Positions 52,218 through 60,818 of a stretch of 64,000 nt of DNA are shown here, in pieces. Below the pieces are notes generated by a model. It was given only the letters and a program-made list of their open reading frames with translations, made no database searches and was not told where the DNA came from. The stretch is from positions 62,001 through 126,000 of the forward strand of contig NZ_BJMN01000022.1 in NCBI RefSeq assembly GCF_006539185.1, written 5' to 3'. Position numbers and translations under genes: made by a program. The DNA is from Streptomyces gardneri. Its GTDB lineage: Bacteria; Actinomycetota; Actinomycetes; Streptomycetales; Streptomycetaceae. Positions within the stretch are counted from its first letter, which is position 1, and every line of letters begins with the position of its first letter.

Positions 52218-53899
52218 CCGAGGTCCCCTTCCGCGTACTCCTTGGCGCCGCCCTCGGCGGTCAGCCGGCGCAGTTCGACCCGCCGGATCTTGCCGGAGAC
52301 GGTCTTGGGCAGCTCGGCGAACTCGATGCGCCGGATCCGCTTGTACGGGGCGAGGACCGCGCGCGAGTGGGCGAAGAGGGCCCGCGCCGTCTCCTCGTCC
52401 GGCTCCCAGCCGGCCGCGAGGACGACGTACGCCTTGGGCACCGCGAGCCGCAGCGGGTCGGGGGCGGGGACGACGGCCGCCTCGGCGACGGCCTCGTGCT
52501 CCAGGAGCGCGCTCTCCAGCTCGAAGGGGCTGATCTTGTAGTCGGAGGCCTTGAAGACGTCGTCCGCGCGCCCGATGTACGTGATGTACCCGTCCGCGTC
52601 GCGCGAGCCGATGTCGCCGGTGCGGTAGTAGCCGCCCGCCATCGCCTCGGCCGTACGCTCCGGATCGCCGTGGTAGCCGGTCATCAGCCCCACCGGGTTG
52701 ACGGACAGGTCGAGACAGATCTCGCCCTCCTCCACGTCCGCCCGGCCGGTCACCGGGTCGACGAGGGTGACGCGGAAGCCGGGGCTCGGGCGGCCCATGG
52801 AGCCCTCCTTGAGCCGCTGGCCGGGGCTGTTGGAGACCTGGACGGCGGTCTCCGTCTGGCCGAAGCCGTCCCGGATGGTGACGCCCCAGGCGCGCCGCAC
52901 CGACTCGATGACCTCGGGGTTGAGGGGCTCGCCGGCGGCGACGACCTCGCGCGGCGGGGTCTTCAGCTGCGCGAGGTCGGCCTGGATCAGCATCCGCCAG
53001 ACGGTCGGCGGGGCGCAGAAGCTGGTGACTCCGTGCCGGTCCATCTCGCTCATCAGCCGGGCCGGGTCGAAGCGCGTGTAGTTGTGGATGAAGACGGTCG
53101 CCTCCGCGTTCCACGGCGCGAAGAGGTTGGACCAGGCGTGCTTGGCCCAGCCGGGCGAGGAGATGTTGAGGTGCACGTCCCCGGGCTTGAGGCCGATCCA
53201 GTACATCGTCGAGAGGTGGCCGACCGGGTACGAGATGTGGGTCTGCTCGACGAGCTTCGGCCGGGCCGTCGTACCGGAGGTGAAGTACAGCATCAGCGTG
53301 TCCTCGGCGAGGGTCACGCCGTCGGGCTCGAAGTCGGCGGACTCCTGGTCGGCGTGCTCGTAACCGAGCCAGGTCACCCCGTCGCCGCCGATCGCGATGC
53401 GGGTGTAGTCGCCGGGTACGCCGTCGAACTTGGCGGTGTCCTCGGCGCGGACGATGACGTGGCGGGCGCGGCCACGCTCGACGCGGTCGCGGAGGTCGGC
53501 GGGGCCGAGGAGGGGGGTGGCGGGGATGACGACGGCGCGCAGCTTCATCGCGGCGAGCATGGTCTCCCACAGCTCGGCCTGGTTGCCGAGCATGACGATG
53601 ATCCGGTCTCCCGCACGGACGCCCTGGGCGCGCAGCCAGTTCGCGACGCGGTTCGAGCGGGCGGACATCTCGGCGAAGCTCAGCTTCGTCTCGGAGCCGT
53701 CCTCCTCGACGATGTGCAGGGCGGTTCTGTCGTTGCCGGCGGCGATGACGTCGAACCATTCGAGCGCCCAGTTGAAACGGTCGGGCCGGGGCCAGGCGAA
53801 GCCCTCGTACGCCGTCTCGTAGTCCTCGCGATGGTGGAGCAGGAAGTCCCGGGCGGCCCGGAACCTCTCCGTCGCGCTGGTCGCGCTCGCTTCCGTCAT
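52214..53899 (-). CDS. Acyl-CoA synthetase (ACSM/medium-chain-like)
   Basis: A 561-residue ANL ligase of the acetyl/medium-chain acyl-CoA synthetase branch. It shows LYFTSGTTARPKLVEQTH near residue 215, DGFGQTETAVQVSN near 345, a GDIGSRDADGYITYIGRADDVFKASDYKISPFE stretch near 445-475 and the terminal Lys in KTVSGKIRRVELR. The N-terminus is of normal length. GAGGAGGACAC precedes the ATG. Substrate unknown; coupling of two ligases of different branches in one operon suggests processing of related carboxylic acids. Confidence 0.88.
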   Translation of the reverse strand: MTEASATSATERFRAARDFLLHHREDYETAYEGFAWPRPDRFNWALEWFDVIAAGNDRTALHIVEEDGSETKLSFAEMSARSNRVANWLRAQGVRAGDRIIVMLGNQAELWETMLAAMKLRAVVIPATPLLGPADLRDRVERGRARHVIVRAEDTAKFDGVPGDYTRIAIGGDGVTWLGYEHADQESADFEPDGVTLAEDTLMLYFTSGTTARPKLVEQTHISYPVGHLSTMYWIGLKPGDVHLNISSPGWAKHAWSNLFAPWNAEATVFIHNYTRFDPARLMSEMDRHGVTSFCAPPTVWRMLIQADLAQLKTPPREVVAAGEPLNPEVIESVRRAWGVTIRDGFGQTETAVQVSNSPGQRLKEGSMGRPSPGFRVTLVDPVTGRADVEEGEICLDLSVNPVGLMTGYHGDPERTAEAMAGGYYRTGDIGSRDADGYITYIGRADDVFKASDYKISPFELESALLEHEAVAEAAVVPAPDPLRLAVPKAYVVLAAGWEPDEETARALFAHSRAVLAPYKRIRRIEFAELPKTVSGKIRRVELRRLTAEGGAKEYAEGDLG

Positions 53900-53960
53900 G
53901 TGTCCTCCTCGTTGCGGGACCGGTCCCGGACATCGTGTAATCGGTGGCCCAGGTCTCACT

Positions 53961-53976
53961 ACCCCCGTTCGGGGGT
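53961..53976. promoter_or_regulatory. Palindrome in ligase/GAF-LuxR divergent promoter
   Basis: ACCCCCG-TT-CGGGGGT, a perfect 7-bp inverted repeat with a 2-base spacer, sits between the ligase operon (start 53899, minus) and the regulator (start 54016, plus). It is well placed as an operator for the adjacent LuxR-type protein. Confidence 0.55.
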
Positions 53977-54015
53977 GAACCAGCCGACCTACCGACGGAC
54001 ATCGGGGAGAGAACG

Positions 54016-54849
54016 GTGCGCGAGCACGTCGAATCGGTGGAGCTGCGCGGCGCGCTGCTGCGGCTGCGCCGCGCCACCGGTCTCCCGGTGGTGTTCGGGG
54101 GGCTGCTCCAGGACGGCCGCGCGCTGCGGATCGCCGAGCTGAGCGGGGCGGTTACCCCGGCGCTGCGCGGGCTCGCGATCTCGGCCGGCTCGGGGCTCGG
54201 GGGCAAGTGCCTGGCCCTGTCGCGGCCGTGCGCGGTGACCGACTATCCGTCGGCCCGGCACATCACGCACGAGTACGACGTGCCGGTCTCCGCGGAGGGG
54301 CTGCGGTCGGTGATCGCCGTGCCGGTCGTGGTCCGCCGGAAGGTGCGCGGGGTGCTGTACGGGGCGCTGCGCGACGCGCTGCCGATCGGTGAGCGGGTCT
54401 TCGACGCGGCGGTGGCGGCGGCGCGGGACGTGGAGCAGGCGCTCGCGGTCCGGGACGAGGTCCAGCGGCTGCTGGCCCCGCCGCCCTCGGCGCCGTCCTG
54501 GGAGGAGGTGCGGCAGGCGTACGGGGAGCTGCGCGCGCTGGCTCCCCGGGTGGCCGACGCGGAGCTGCGGGAGCGGCTGCTCGCGGTGTGCGGTCGCCTG
54601 GAGTCGGCCTCCGGCGCGGTGACGGCGCCGGCTTCGGGGCAGCCCGTGCCGGCGGTGTCGCTGACCCCGCGCGAGACGGACGTCCTGGCGGCGGTGGCCT
54701 CGGGGGCGACGAACGCGGTGGCGGCGGAACGTCTGGGGCTGCGGCCGGAGACGGTGAAGGGCTACCTGCGCTCGGCGATGCGGAAGCTCGGGGCGCACAC
54801 CCGCCTGGAGGCGGTGGTGGCGGCGCGCCGGGCGGGGGCGCTGCCGTGA
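54016..54849 (+). CDS. GAF domain plus LuxR-type DNA-binding regulator
   Basis: A 277-residue orphan regulator: an N-terminal GAF-type sensor domain (about residues 5-135, FGGLLQDGRALRIAELSGAV, ...GLRSVIAVPVVVRRKVRGVLYGALRD), a helical linker and a C-terminal LuxR helix-turn-helix (LTPRETDVLAAVASGATNAVAAERLGLRPETVKGYL). The GTG at 54016 was chosen because GGGGAGAG precedes it. It is divergent from the two acyl-CoA ligases and probably controls them in response to an acyl-type ligand. Confidence 0.82.
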   Translation: MREHVESVELRGALLRLRRATGLPVVFGGLLQDGRALRIAELSGAVTPALRGLAISAGSGLGGKCLALSRPCAVTDYPSARHITHEYDVPVSAEGLRSVIAVPVVVRRKVRGVLYGALRDALPIGERVFDAAVAAARDVEQALAVRDEVQRLLAPPPSAPSWEEVRQAYGELRALAPRVADAELRERLLAVCGRLESASGAVTAPASGQPVPAVSLTPRETDVLAAVASGATNAVAAERLGLRPETVKGYLRSAMRKLGAHTRLEAVVAARRAGALP

Positions 54850-54864
54850 GCCACGGGGGCCGGA

Positions 54865-55338
54865 TCAGCGGAAGTGGTCCCGGGCCTCCTGCTGCGGCCC
54901 GCGCAGCAGGCAGCTGACGGCCTCGTACGCGCTCTCCCCCAGGAAGTAGGGGCCGGTGTGGTGCAGGAGGAAGAAGCGCCCGGTCTCGTCGACGAGGAGC
55001 ATGGCCCCGTCGAAGGTCTCGTACCCGACGGGGAAGAGCCTCTGCCCGAGGTTCCCGGCGAGTTCGGCGACGTCCTCGGCACTTTCCTCGTAGATCCAGT
55101 GCGGGGTGAGGCCGATGGCGTCCGGGGGCGTACCGGGGATCTCCAGGCGCAGCCCGCCGAACTCCCGGACGAAGTCCAGGGCGGCGGGGAACGGCTCGAC
55201 CGGATGGCCCTCCTCGGCGAACCGGTCGGTCACGCACCGCAGGAGCACGGGCAGCCGGTCGCCGATGTCCCGGCCCGGGGCCCAGCCGGCCCCGGCGAGG
55301 ACGGCCTCGACCTCCCGCGCGCTCATACGGGACGTCAC
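54865..55338 (-). CDS. SUKH-3 family protein
   Basis: A 157-residue SUKH-3 (SMI1/KNR4-like) protein: VEAVLAGAGWAPGRDI at the start, FPAALDFVREFGGLRLEIPG, FPVGYETFDGAMLLVDETGRFFLLH and TGPYFLGESAYEAVSCLLRG. SUKH-3 proteins often act as immunity factors against contact or secreted toxins. Here no toxin is nearby; instead the GTG at 55336-55338 overlaps the stop of the AlkZ-like gene (GTGA). An ATG 12 bp further in is an alternative start. Confidence 0.8.
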   Translation of the reverse strand: MTSRMSAREVEAVLAGAGWAPGRDIGDRLPVLLRCVTDRFAEEGHPVEPFPAALDFVREFGGLRLEIPGTPPDAIGLTPHWIYEESAEDVAELAGNLGQRLFPVGYETFDGAMLLVDETGRFFLLHHTGPYFLGESAYEAVSCLLRGPQQEARDHFR

Positions 55339-56507
55339 GCCGCCTGCTCGCTCGGGTCCTTGTGGACGATGTCGTACGAGGTGCCGGGCGGCGTCATGAT
55401 CCGCAGGGTCCGCTCGGCCTCGGCGGCGAGCTCGGCGCGCTCGGCGCGGGTCACGGGCGCGAAGGGCTCGATGGTGAGGGTGGTGCGATCCTTGGCCTCG
55501 TCGAGGTGCCAGAGCCCGGCGAGGAGGCCGTCGAGCAGGAAGACGGAGAAGGCGCGGTTGCCCTGCCAGGTGCGGGAGCGGATCTCGGGGGTGACGACCC
55601 GGGTGCGGTCGGCGTGCGACAGGAGCAGGTTGTCGAACTCGGGCAGGAAGCGGGGCGGGGCGGGGGTGTCCTCGTCCGGGCGGGGGGCGTCGGGGAGGTC
55701 GAAGAGCTCGGTGCCGCGCTCGTTGTGGAAGACGAGGAGCTGGGGCCGGAGACGCTCGAAGGCCTCGGCGAGGCGGGTCAGACCGCACCAGGTCTGCATG
55801 TCCTTGACGGATGCGGGCCCGAAGGCGCGGAGATAACGCAGCACGGTCCGGTCACTCTCCGCACTCTCCTCCCCCTCCCCGCTCTTCTCCCCACTCCTCT
55901 CCGCACTCTCGACGCCGTCCCCGAACCACGCGTCGGTGGTGGTGAGGGCGACCTGCCCGCCGCGGCCCCACAGGCCGCGCGGAGTGACCTGGACGAGGGG
56001 GAGGAGGCAGCGGGCGGCGAGGGAGAGGGACTGCGGGTCGGCGTGGGGCCACTCCTTGAGGAGCTCCTCGCGGAGCTGCTTGGGGGTGCGGGGCCGTTCC
56101 TCGACGAGCTCGCGGGACAGCACGGCGAGCCGCTCCAGGTCGACACCGTCGAGGCCCTTGCGGGCGACGAAGATGGCGAGCTCCCGGTCGATGGCCCCGG
56201 GCTGCACGAGCCTGCGCAGGGCGACGGCGTCCTGGGCCGTGTGGGTGTGGACGGTGGAGCGCATGGTGACGATGCGGGCGACGGCGCGGGACTCCATGAG
56301 GTCGGACAGCTGCTCGGGCCGGAAGCCTTCGAGGCGGGCGGCGAGCGCGTAGTACGGGGGCTTGGTGTTCTGCGCCTGGAGGCCGAGGAGATGGGCCACG
56401 GCCTCCTCGACACCGAGCGGGGCGCGGCGAAGGAGGAGCTGACGGTCGAGGGTGGCGCGGTTCAGGGCGCGGCGGCTGAGGACCGGGTGCTTCGTCGTGG
56501 AGGCCAT
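55335..56507 (-). CDS. AlkZ-like winged-helix DNA glycosylase
   Basis: A 390-residue HTH_42 protein of the AlkZ/YcaQ family. The catalytic-type QxQ appears as LLGLQAQNTKPPYYALAARLEG near residue 44, followed by the first winged helix, a linker containing a short Ser/Glu-rich insertion (SAERSGEKSGEGEESAES near 202-219) and FGPASVKDMQTWCGLTR, FLLDGLLAGLW. AlkZ unhooks DNA interstrand crosslinks formed by azinomycin in Streptomyces; relatives have varied lesions. A biosynthetic cluster is not present, so it is likely a housekeeping or general resistance glycosylase. Confidence 0.82.
   Translation of the reverse strand: MASTTKHPVLSRRALNRATLDRQLLLRRAPLGVEEAVAHLLGLQAQNTKPPYYALAARLEGFRPEQLSDLMESRAVARIVTMRSTVHTHTAQDAVALRRLVQPGAIDRELAIFVARKGLDGVDLERLAVLSRELVEERPRTPKQLREELLKEWPHADPQSLSLAARCLLPLVQVTPRGLWGRGGQVALTTTDAWFGDGVESAERSGEKSGEGEESAESDRTVLRYLRAFGPASVKDMQTWCGLTRLAEAFERLRPQLLVFHNERGTELFDLPDAPRPDEDTPAPPRFLPEFDNLLLSHADRTRVVTPEIRSRTWQGNRAFSVFLLDGLLAGLWHLDEAKDRTTLTIEPFAPVTRAERAELAAEAERTLRIMTPPGTSYDIVHKDPSEQAA
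55855..55910. repeat. In-frame 14-bp direct repeat in the AlkZ-like gene
   Basis: CTCTCCGCACTCTC occurs at 55855-55868 and 55897-55910, 42 bp apart (14 codons), within a pyrimidine-rich stretch. It encodes a duplicated Glu-Ser-Ala-Glu in the Ser/Glu-rich insertion and looks like a recent expansion of that linker. Confidence 0.7.
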
Positions 56508-56603
56508 ACGAGGACGCTACTGGCCCTTGCGGACAGATTCGGTCCGCAAAGACGGGAAGCCGACAGAAAAGCGCCACGAGCCCCGTCACCAACCGCCGGA
56601 TAC

Positions 56604-56630
56604 CATACTCAAAGCCCCATACTCAAAGCC
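56604..56630. repeat. 13-bp direct repeat upstream of corA
   Basis: CATACTCAAAGCC occurs at 56604-56616 and 56618-56630, 14 bp apart, immediately before a possible ATG for the CorA gene. It could be a regulator site or a slippage product. Confidence 0.7.
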
Positions 56631-56682
56631 CATGCTCACGCCCCACACTCCACTCCCGCCCCCACCCGAGAGGCGAAGGCCG

Positions 56683-57789
56683 GTGCCCGATCGTCGTCCC
56701 CGCGCGGCCTGGCGCCGCCATCCGGAACCGCAGCCCGAGCGCGCGTCGACGCCGGACCCCACCGACCGGCCGAGCGTGGTGCAGGCGAGCCTCTACCGCG
56801 ACGGCCGACAGGTCTCCTCCCCTGCCACGCTCGCGGACACGTTCCGCCAGCTGCGCGAGCACCCCGACGGCATGGCGTGGATCGGTCTGCAACGCCCGAC
56901 GGAGGCGGAACTCCACTCCCTGGCTGCGGAGTTCGACCTGCACGAACTGGCGGTGGAGGACGCGCTGGAGGCCCACCAGCGGCCCAAGCTTGAGCGGTAC
57001 GGCGACACCCTCTTCGTGGTCCTGCGGGCCGCCCGCTACCTCGACGCCCAGGAGGAGGTCGAGTTCGGCGAGCTCCACATCTTCGTGGGCCCGGACTTCC
57101 TCATCACGGTCCGCCACGGCGCGGCCCCGGACCTCTCCACGGTCCGCCACCGCATGGAGGAGGACCCGGACCTCCTCGCCCTCGGCCCGGAAGCGGTCCT
57201 GTACGCGATCCTCGACGCGGTGGTCGACGGCTACGCCCCGGTGGTGGCGGGCGTCCAGAACGACATCGACGAGATCGAGACGGAGGTCTTCGGCGGCGAC
57301 CCGGCGGTCTCCCGCCGGATCTACGAACTCTCCCGGGAAATGGTCGAGTTCCAACGCGCCACCCGCCCCCTGGTGGGCATGCTCCACGGCCTGATGGCGG
57401 GCTTCGCCAAGTACGGCACGGACGAGGAACTCCAGCGCTACCTCCGCGACGTCGCCGACCACGTCACCCACACCAGCGAACGCGTGGACGGCTTCCGCCA
57501 GGCCCTCGCGGACATCCTCACGGTCAACGCGACCCTGGTCACCCAACAACAGAACGCCGAGATGCGCGCGCTGGCGGAAGCCGGCTTCGAACAGAACGAG
57601 GAGATCAAGAAGATCTCCGCCTGGGCGGCCATTTTGTTTGCACCCACACTCGTCGGAACCATTTACGGGATGAACTTCGACAGCATGCCGGAGCTGCACT
57701 GGACGGGCGGATACCCGTTCGCGATCGGCTTGATGGGGGTTGTATGCACTGGTTTGTACGTGATTTTCAAGCGTCGAGACTGGCTCTAG
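56683..57789 (+). CDS. CorA-family magnesium/cobalt transporter
   Basis: A 368-residue CorA protein: a cytoplasmic funnel domain of about 300 residues (VVQASLYRDGRQV, LDAVVDGYAPVVAGVQNDIDEIETEVFGG, NATLVTQQQNAEM) and two C-terminal membrane helices (about 310-330 and 342-362). The selectivity signature YGMNFDSMPE is at about residue 330 and the tail ends KRRDWL. The GTG at 56683 was chosen because of GAGAGGCGAAGG upstream; an ATG at 56632 would add 17 Pro-rich residues. It is divergent from the AlkZ-like gene. Confidence 0.88.
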   Translation: MPDRRPRAAWRRHPEPQPERASTPDPTDRPSVVQASLYRDGRQVSSPATLADTFRQLREHPDGMAWIGLQRPTEAELHSLAAEFDLHELAVEDALEAHQRPKLERYGDTLFVVLRAARYLDAQEEVEFGELHIFVGPDFLITVRHGAAPDLSTVRHRMEEDPDLLALGPEAVLYAILDAVVDGYAPVVAGVQNDIDEIETEVFGGDPAVSRRIYELSREMVEFQRATRPLVGMLHGLMAGFAKYGTDEELQRYLRDVADHVTHTSERVDGFRQALADILTVNATLVTQQQNAEMRALAEAGFEQNEEIKKISAWAAILFAPTLVGTIYGMNFDSMPELHWTGGYPFAIGLMGVVCTGLYVIFKRRDWL

Positions 57790-58283
57790 GGGTCGCCCGA
57801 CTCCACTCACGCAGCACGACCGGTTTGCTTCTGCACCTCTCGCAGGAACCACCCATTTCGGGCGCTGGGGAGTCCCTGGGGAGAAGTGATGCGGGTGATC
57901 TCGCCTACCTGCCTCCAGCAACGCCCTGACCAGGACTTTTACCCTCCTGCAGGCCGTTGGGGAGAATCCGGGGAGAATCGACTGCCGACACAGCTCCTGC
58001 GTCTGTGACTTCCCCCCATCCTCATCCAGGCTCGGCATCTCGCCGGTCGCCCTTGCCGCCCCCCTAGCAGATCACGGACAGTGACCTTGGCCTCTGAGCG
58101 GAGCCATACGCCTGCCCTCTCTGCGCGGCCTCCTGATGGCGGCGACAAGCCGTGTTCTGGTCAGCTCGGCGTCTGCGCCCTGCGGAAACGGATCTGCACC
58201 GCCCGACGATGCCGATCCTCTACCGGAAAAGGGGAGGCGTCTGGCTTGAAGCTGTTCCACACGAGCGGCGTGAGTGCTGATGG
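57790..58283. other. 494-bp gap with no convincing gene
   Basis: Between corA and the aminotransferase stop there is no ORF with good codon use. GC content looks lower and less periodic than its neighbours. The word GGGGAGAAT occurs twice close together (about 57959-57980), and GGGGAG also at about 57868-57883. Inward from here the gene content becomes accessory (aminotransferase, amidase, peptide importer). It might hold remnants of a lost gene or mark the edge of an acquired segment; I see no integrase, tRNA or inverted repeat to prove it. Confidence 0.5.
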
Positions 58284-59681
58284 TCAGCGGGCGTGGAGGA
58301 AATAGCGGTCCGCATCAGTGAGGGCCTGCCCCAGCAGATCGACGATGTGGTCGAGTTCGTCGCGGGTGGCGATGAGGGGTGGTGCGATCTGCACGACCGG
58401 GTCGCCGCGGCCGTCCGCGCGGGCCAGGAGTCCGAGGCCGCGCATGCGTGCGGGAAGGAACTGCTTGACGAGTTCGTCCTGGCGCTCAGGGGTGAAGCGT
58501 CGGCCGTCCGCTCCGGCGACGAGTTCGAGGGCCCAGAAGAAGCCGTCGCCGCGTACATCGCCCACGATGCTGAGATCGGTCAGTTCAGCGAGCCGCTTGT
58601 GGAGGTGGCCGGTCAGGCCGCGGACGTTGTCCAGGACGCCGTCTCGTTCGAAGATGTCGAGGTTGGTCAGGGCGGTGGCGGCGGCGACCGGATGCCCGGC
58701 GAAGGTCAGCCCGTGCAGAAGGGTCACGCCGTCGTTGAAGAAGGGCGCGGAGACCTTGTCGGACACCAGGACGGCGCCGAGCGCGGCGTAGGACGAGGCG
58801 AGGCCCTTGGCTGTGGTGATCATGTCGGGGATCGCGCCGTACTTGCTCACGGCGAAGTATTCGCCGATGCGGCCGAAACCGGTGATGACCTCGTCGGCGA
58901 CCAGGAGGAATCCGTATCGGTCTGCCATCGCCCGTAGCCCCGCCCAGTAGCCTGCCGGAGGCGTGAAGCAGCCTCCGGAGTTCTGCACGGGCTCGGCGAT
59001 GAGCATGGCCACGTTCTCCGGGCCGGCCTCCAGTACCGCCGCTTCGGTCTCGGTCAGGATCCGCCGGGTGAAGGCATTCTCGTCTGTGTCGGTGGTGCGG
59101 TAGTGGTTGGTGTTGGGTGCGTGGATGACCTCGAAGGCCGGCGCGCCGAACGGCTCCTTGAGTGCCGGGATCCCCGTGAGCGCGAGGGCGCCCATGGTCA
59201 CGCCGTGGTAGGCGGTGCGGCGGGCGATGGCCTTGGTGCGCTGAGACTGGCCTTGGGCGACGTGGTACATGCGGGCGAGCTTCCACGCGGACTCAACGGA
59301 CTCCGAGCCGCCGGAGGTGAAGAACACGCGGTTGATGCCGTCAGGTGCCAGAGCGGCAAGCCGCTCGGCCAGCTCGATGGCGGCGGGGTGTGCGGTGTTC
59401 CACAGAGTGCTGAACGGCAGGCGGTTGAGCTGCTGTTCGGCCGTCTTGGCGAACTCGGGGCCGTAGGAGTAGCCGAGCTGTGCGCAGAACAGGGCGGACA
59501 GGCCGTCGATATAGCGGGTTCCGGTCGCGTCGTAGACGTAGACGCCGTCGGCCCGGTCGGGCAGGAACATTCCCTGACCGTTGCGCAGGCTCGCGTGTTG
59601 GCCGAAGTGCAGGAGCAGGTGTTTGCCGGCTGCTTCGCGCAGCCGGTCGGCCTGGTGTGTAGTGGCGAGGTGGTCGGGCAT
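58284..59681 (-). CDS. Class III (omega) aminotransferase
   Basis: A 465-residue PLP-dependent aminotransferase. Landmarks are GVYVYDATGTRYIDGLSALFCAQLGY near residue 50, FFTSGGSESVESAWKLARMY near 115, YHGVTMGALALTG near 150, the PLP-phosphate/Asp segment LLVADEVITGFGRIGEYF near 255 and the Schiff-base Lys in MITTAKGLASSYAALGAV near 285. It resembles taurine/putrescine/beta-alanine:pyruvate transaminases. GGAGA precedes the ATG by six bases. With the amidase and peptide importer on the same strand it may process an imported amino compound. Confidence 0.88.
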   Translation of the reverse strand: MPDHLATTHQADRLREAAGKHLLLHFGQHASLRNGQGMFLPDRADGVYVYDATGTRYIDGLSALFCAQLGYSYGPEFAKTAEQQLNRLPFSTLWNTAHPAAIELAERLAALAPDGINRVFFTSGGSESVESAWKLARMYHVAQGQSQRTKAIARRTAYHGVTMGALALTGIPALKEPFGAPAFEVIHAPNTNHYRTTDTDENAFTRRILTETEAAVLEAGPENVAMLIAEPVQNSGGCFTPPAGYWAGLRAMADRYGFLLVADEVITGFGRIGEYFAVSKYGAIPDMITTAKGLASSYAALGAVLVSDKVSAPFFNDGVTLLHGLTFAGHPVAAATALTNLDIFERDGVLDNVRGLTGHLHKRLAELTDLSIVGDVRGDGFFWALELVAGADGRRFTPERQDELVKQFLPARMRGLGLLARADGRGDPVVQIAPPLIATRDELDHIVDLLGQALTDADRYFLHAR

Positions 59682-59912
59682 GGTGTTCTCCGGGGAGGTC
59701 GGCGGGCACATGAGGGGCAGACGGCAGGCCCGGCGGAGCGACTGGGCGGACCCAGGCGCAATGGGCGGCAGCTTTTTGTGAGCAGCTGCCGACCGCTGGA
59801 GCGGTATCTGAACGGCGGCTTTGAGAGGGCTCGGCGGCGACTCGGCGCCCGCTGCGGAGCCAGGGCGTCAGGCGCCTGGCTGTCGGTCGCGACCGCGGGA
59901 CCTCTGGGTGTC

Positions 59913-60818
59913 TCAGGCTCCTGTCGATCCGGCCCGGGCGGGATGCAGCGGGCCGAGACCGGTCATGATCTGACCCTTGTCGTAGCCCTCGGTGGCGGGC
60001 GGGAAGGGGGGCGGGGCGTCGCGCAGTTGCTTCCACAGCGGGTTCAGGCCGAGGGTGCCGCGTTCACGGGTGGTGGCCACGAGGTCGAGGTCGAGGTGGA
60101 AGGTGAGGAACTCCTCGCCTGCTCCGCCCTGGGCCAGTACGCGACCTTCGGGGTCGGTGGCGATGCTGCGGCCGGTGCCGAAGAGGCCGCCGATGTTCGG
60201 GTTGAGGACGTACACCTGGTTGGTGATGGCGTTGGCGCGGGCGAGGACCAGTTCCTGTTCGCGGTCGGAGGTGCGGGTGTAGGTGGGCTGGATGATGACC
60301 TCGGCGCCCATCCAGGCGAGGGTGCGGGAGATCTCCGGTACCCAGCCGTCGTAGCAGATCGCCAGGCCGAAGCGGCCTACCTGGGGGATGTCGAAGGTGA
60401 CGTAGGTGTCGCCGGGCACGGAGGTCTCGTACGGCATCCAGGGGAAGATCTTGCGGTACGAGGCCACCACTTCGCCCTGCGGGGAGATGGCGACGGCCGT
60501 GTTGTGGACGCCCTTGGCCGATCGCTCCGGGATGCTGCCGGGGACGATCCACAGCCCGGTGTCGGCCGCGAGCCGGCATACCGCGTCGGTGGTGGGGCCC
60601 GGGATCGGTTCGGCGAGGCGGTCGAGGTAGCCGACCGGGTGGCGGGCGTCGAAGCTGCCGAAGGCACTCAGGTACAGCTCGGGGAAGACCACCAGGTCGA
60701 TGGACGGGGAGAGGGCTTTGAGGGAGCGCACCTCGCGGCTGAACTTCGCGAATGTGGCCTGGGGGTCGCCGGTTACGGGTGCGACCTGGGCGAGGGCGAC
60801 GCCGAGGATTCGGCTCAC
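59913..60818 (-). CDS. Nitrilase-family C-N hydrolase (amidase)
   Basis: A 301-residue carbon-nitrogen hydrolase. The Glu-Lys-Cys triad is visible: FPELYLSAFGS near residue 47, the Lys in VASYRKIFPWMPYE near 126, and the nucleophile Cys in LAICYDGWVPEISR near 160. The family contains omega-amidases, N-carbamoylputrescine and beta-ureidopropionate amidohydrolases; sequence alone does not decide. Its GTG overlaps the ATPase stop (GTGA), so it belongs to the peptide-importer operon. A hairpin of low strength lies after its stop (59859-59882). Confidence 0.85.
   Translation of the reverse strand: MSRILGVALAQVAPVTGDPQATFAKFSREVRSLKALSPSIDLVVFPELYLSAFGSFDARHPVGYLDRLAEPIPGPTTDAVCRLAADTGLWIVPGSIPERSAKGVHNTAVAISPQGEVVASYRKIFPWMPYETSVPGDTYVTFDIPQVGRFGLAICYDGWVPEISRTLAWMGAEVIIQPTYTRTSDREQELVLARANAITNQVYVLNPNIGGLFGTGRSIATDPEGRVLAQGGAGEEFLTFHLDLDLVATTRERGTLGLNPLWKQLRDAPPPFPPATEGYDKGQIMTGLGPLHPARAGSTGA

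Noticed and set aside
57790..58283. Remnant tyrosine integrase
   Set aside because: Translations of all frames show no integrase motif; only short ORFs are present and no adjacent tRNA or att repeat was found.
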